Position numbers and translations under genes: made by a program
DNA from: Paroedura picta
Lineage: Eukaryota > Chordata > Lepidosauria > Squamata > Gekkonidae
DNA length: 64,000 nucleotides
Reading direction: 5' to 3'
Assembly (NCBI RefSeq): GCF_049243985.1
Contig: NC_135382.1
Location: forward strand, 22,114,990 to 22,178,989
Shown: positions 61,517 to 64,000 of the stretch, one piece after another
How positions within the stretch are numbered: the first letter of the stretch is position 1
Layout: each line of letters opens with the position of its first letter
The notes under the pieces: generated by a model
The model's input: only the letters and a program-made list of their open reading frames with translations
Databases searched by the model: none
Told to the model about the DNA's origin: nothing

Positions 61517-61700
61517 GGCAACCGGAGCAGGCCGCGCTACTCCCAAAGGATGCTGGGAAGAGAAGGAGGGGCGAAGGCTCTGCCCCGCCCTCGAGTGGGA
61601 TTCGCGGCCTCCTCCTGCCTCCGGCGCGTCACGCCGCTTCTCCCCCGCCCATCAGCGTTGTTCAAAGGGGCACAGTCACGGCGTCTTTTCCACTAGACGA
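61190..61700. promoter_or_regulatory. SLC7A6OS: SLC7A6OS CpG-island promoter
   Basis: CpG-dense, covering exon 1 and the sequence 5' of it. GATGCTGGGAAG at 61549-61560 resembles part of a ZNF143-type site and lies about 35 bp upstream of the start codon. No TATA box. Confidence 0.6.
61340..61516 (-). CDS. SLC7A6OS: SLC7A6OS exon 1 (residues 1-59)
   Basis: Begins at ATG in GTTGCCATGG within the CpG island. Ends KLVATVASQ before GTGAGG, phase 0. Carries the basic RVKRKR patch. Confidence 0.95.
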
Positions 61701-61896
61701 GCGTGTTTCCATGCGATTAGTAGGAATGCTTGGGGCAGATGATGTCAGAGCGGGCCAGCGGTATAGGGGTTAGAGCGCGAAGGAAAGTCGGGTTCACAGT
61801 GCCACGCTGACGGGGAATGAAATTGCACGCACCCACGCTGGCCCAAAGCATCCTTTTATAAAGGCAAGTAAAACATGATATTAGTTAATAGTATTT

Positions 61897-62570
61897 GGTA
61901 GGTTCAAGTGGGTAGCCGTGTTGGTCTGAAGGAGCACTACCAAAATCGAGTCCAAGGGCACCTTTAAGACCAACAAAGATTTATTCGAGGCGTGAGCTTT
62001 CGTGTGCTGGCATACCTCCTCCGACAAAATGGAACAAGGATCATGAGAGTACAGATATACAAAAGTAATCAATGGCAATTTAGTTAACTGTGTTATAGTA
62101 TTCAAATTATGCCATATTTTGCTGTATAATTCTTTGCTAAAACAGCTGATCAGTCCTTTTGAGTTCAGTTGTAGTTCACGAAAACTCTGGAGAAATAAAA
62201 CTGCCCATGTTAGTCATTAATGGCAGACACTTTCCCAGTTGTGAAAAGAATTAAAAGACGAGTTGCTTGCCCCATCCGACTGCACCGAAGATTGGAAGCA
62301 AGTGACAAGCTGGAAAGTTATCTTGTCCTGAGACAAGACAGTTAGATTTGAAATTGCATTACTTATCACATTACAGTCACATTGTCCCAAATAAAATAAA
62401 AAGAAGAGGGGATTGTAAGGAATGTGGATATAAGTGTTGAATGAGGTTGGCATGCATAGTGAGATAAAATATATATGTTCTTGTTGAGTCCAGGATATGC
62501 TCAAAACAATCTCATGATTCTTGTTCCATATTGTCTGAGGAAGTGTGCCTGCGCATGAAAGCTCATGTGT
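61897..62570. mobile_element. Two-ended inverted-repeat transposon, ~0.7 kb
   Basis: The arms 61993-62047 and 62511-62565 are inverted copies matching at 47 of 55 bases by my count (TGAGCTTTCGTGTGCTGGCA...AATGGAACAAGGATCATGAG). The left side adds the longer end (GGGTAGCCGTGTTGGTCTG); the right side has lost most of its matching end. It is the most complete copy of this family here and separates two promoters. Confidence 0.7.
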
Positions 62571-62819
62571 ATTTCGACCTACCTATCCATTTTAATATGT
62601 TGTGTTGAGCCCAATAAGAGAGAGGTGGCCTGGACATTTAATCACAATTTTTAAAGATAAGCAAAGAACCGATCACTAGCCAGACCTGTTAGGGCCTCAC
62701 AACAACCCTGTAGGTAGGCTCCTTTTCATTGCAGCGGGCAGGGCAGAAGCCAAGAGCCCCGGCCATGCACCGCGCCGGGCTGCTATTCAGGGGACAAAAA
62801 GGGATAAAGTTACTCCTCA

Positions 62820-63000
62820 AAGGATGCGCAGGGTGAATCCGGAAGTGTCGACGTGAGTTTCCGGCAGGGGAGAATTTCCAATTGGGTCGCGGTAGCGCTT
62901 TGCATCCTGGGAAGATGGCTGCGCCCATGGCGCGAGGCGAGAGGCGGCTGTCAGGTGAGGAACTTGGCCCGGGGTCTTCCCATGTGGGCGAGGCGGCCGG
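62820..63000 (+). promoter_or_regulatory. Candidate promoter of the next + strand gene (PRMT7 by gene order)
   Basis: GC-rich, with GCATCCTGGGAAG at 62903-62915 and AAGATGGCTGCGCCCATGG from 62912, a YY1-like initiator context. In human, PRMT7 starts head to head with SLC7A6OS. Confidence 0.5.
62915..62954 (+). CDS. Candidate first exon of the next gene (MAAPMARGERRLS...)
   Basis: ATG in GAAGATGGCT, 13 codons plus one base, then a good donor TCAG|GTGAGG at 62954/62955. I do not recognise the peptide, and human PRMT7 begins differently (MKIFCSRANP). It may be untranslated leader of PRMT7, an alternative start, or another gene. No later exon is seen before 64000. Confidence 0.3.
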
Positions 63001-64000
63001 ACCTCGTGGAAATCACCCGAGGCTGTGATGTGGAGATGGCCAAGAGTAGGGAGACTGGTCTTCTGCTCGGGTCCTCCCTCCTCCCCGCTTCCTAGAGCCA
63101 GTATACCTCTGAGCGTGTGCAGAGTCCTCTCTCCTTGGCATATTTTGTAGCAGGATGGGGGAGAATTGCCGGGTTACCCGCACCTCAATCTTATGACTAA
63201 TAAATGAGATCTCGTTTAGATTTGAGTTTAGCATAGTCCTATTGTTCATGTTGTATTTTTTGCATTACATCGTCTCTGGCTCTGCAGACTGCCTCTCCCC
63301 TCTCCAGATCATCATCCTTAATAAAAGGCCTATTTAGTGAAGACTCCCAAATTTAGTATTTAAATTGCCAAAGAACACTAGCTTTGGGGGGTTCCGTCCC
63401 GGAAAGGACTAAAATAATGTGCAGACTTTGTATGTAGCAGCAGGGTCTTTGTGAAAAACAGACATTTCTTTCCAACACAAATTTTGTGCACTAAAGGGCT
63501 TTCTTTTTCACATTGGTCTTCCCTGTGGAATTTTGAACATTAAGTGTTTCTTCTCCTAACCTCCCAAGGAAATAAGGCTTTTAAAAAGAGTGACAGACTC
63601 TTCAGTGAAGGAAGAGAGCCCCTCTTGACTTATCTTCACAAAGAAAAGGGGGGGGGGTATGCTCAGATCTTAGCAGGATAGGAATGGGGATGAATGGGGT
63701 GGAGGGGAGGGCAAAAGATTGGGGGGGATTTGTTTCCTTTCTTGCTCCTTTGACCAGTAATTCCCTATTCTCCCCTGCTTTCTGGCATATAAATGCAAGT
63801 ATCTAAATTATGTTTATAAGGTATTTTTAGCAAACCCCACAGTTCACTAGAGCAAATAGTAAGCTATTGTTTGACTGTAGGAAGCATATTCAGTTCTGTT
63901 CTGGGCACTTTACCTGGTCTGCACAGTGGTGCCTGATGTGCAGTTGCACACATTGGTTCAGTTTTACTGAATGCCCCTGGCAAAATGGCATTTGATATCT
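62955..64000 (+). other. Presumed first intron of the gene starting at ~62.9 kb
   Basis: No exon or clear repeat found. Poly-G/A runs near 63640-63730. Confidence 0.35.

Noticed and set aside
1-64000. CRISPR arrays, rRNA or bacterial operon signals
   Set aside because: None seen. The spliced genes and repeats are those of a vertebrate.

Overview
This window is nuclear DNA from a squamate reptile, probably a lizard. The genes are vertebrate genes split by introns. The repeat mix is typical of squamates: CR1, RTE-BovB and L1 LINEs, several tRNA-derived SINE families, a DIRS retrotransposon fossil, and many short hAT-like inverted-repeat elements. The species cannot be named from the sequence.

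Layout: (1) 1-3675, + strand: the last four coding exons I can see of a gene ending in a CARD domain most like that of RIPK2, with its kinase part presumably upstream of the window. (2) 3.7-20.5 kb: about 17 kb with no convincing gene, filled with transposon remains, including the DIRS fossil carrying a nested SINE. (3) 20.5-52.5 kb (with a 3'UTR possibly to ~55 kb), + strand: the complete SLC7A6 (y+LAT2) gene, with a CpG-island promoter, an untranslated first exon, a ~9.9 kb intron 1 and nine coding exons encoding 516 aa. (4) 57.2-61.5 kb, - strand: the complete SLC7A6OS gene (IWR1-like, five exons, 326 aa), tail to tail with SLC7A6. (5) 61.5-64 kb: the 5' side of SLC7A6OS and a candidate first exon of the next + strand gene, which by human gene order should be PRMT7. 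A ~0.7 kb inverted-repeat transposon lies between the two promoters.

The order SLC7A6 / SLC7A6OS / (PRMT7) matches human 16q22.1. The gene at the left edge does not: human has PLA2G15 and ESRP2 there, not a CARD gene. Human RIPK2 lies at 8q21 among CALB1, OSGIN2, NECAB1 and ESRP1. The sister genes CALB2, OSGIN1, NECAB2 and ESRP2 all lie on 16q. The best reading is that this is an ancient duplicate of RIPK2, kept in this lineage and missing from the human locus. It is the most interesting item in the window.

SLC7A6 makes the light chain of an amino-acid exchanger that pairs with SLC3A2. SLC7A6OS acts in RNA polymerase II import. The CARD gene would act in NOD-type innate signalling. They share a neighbourhood, not a pathway.
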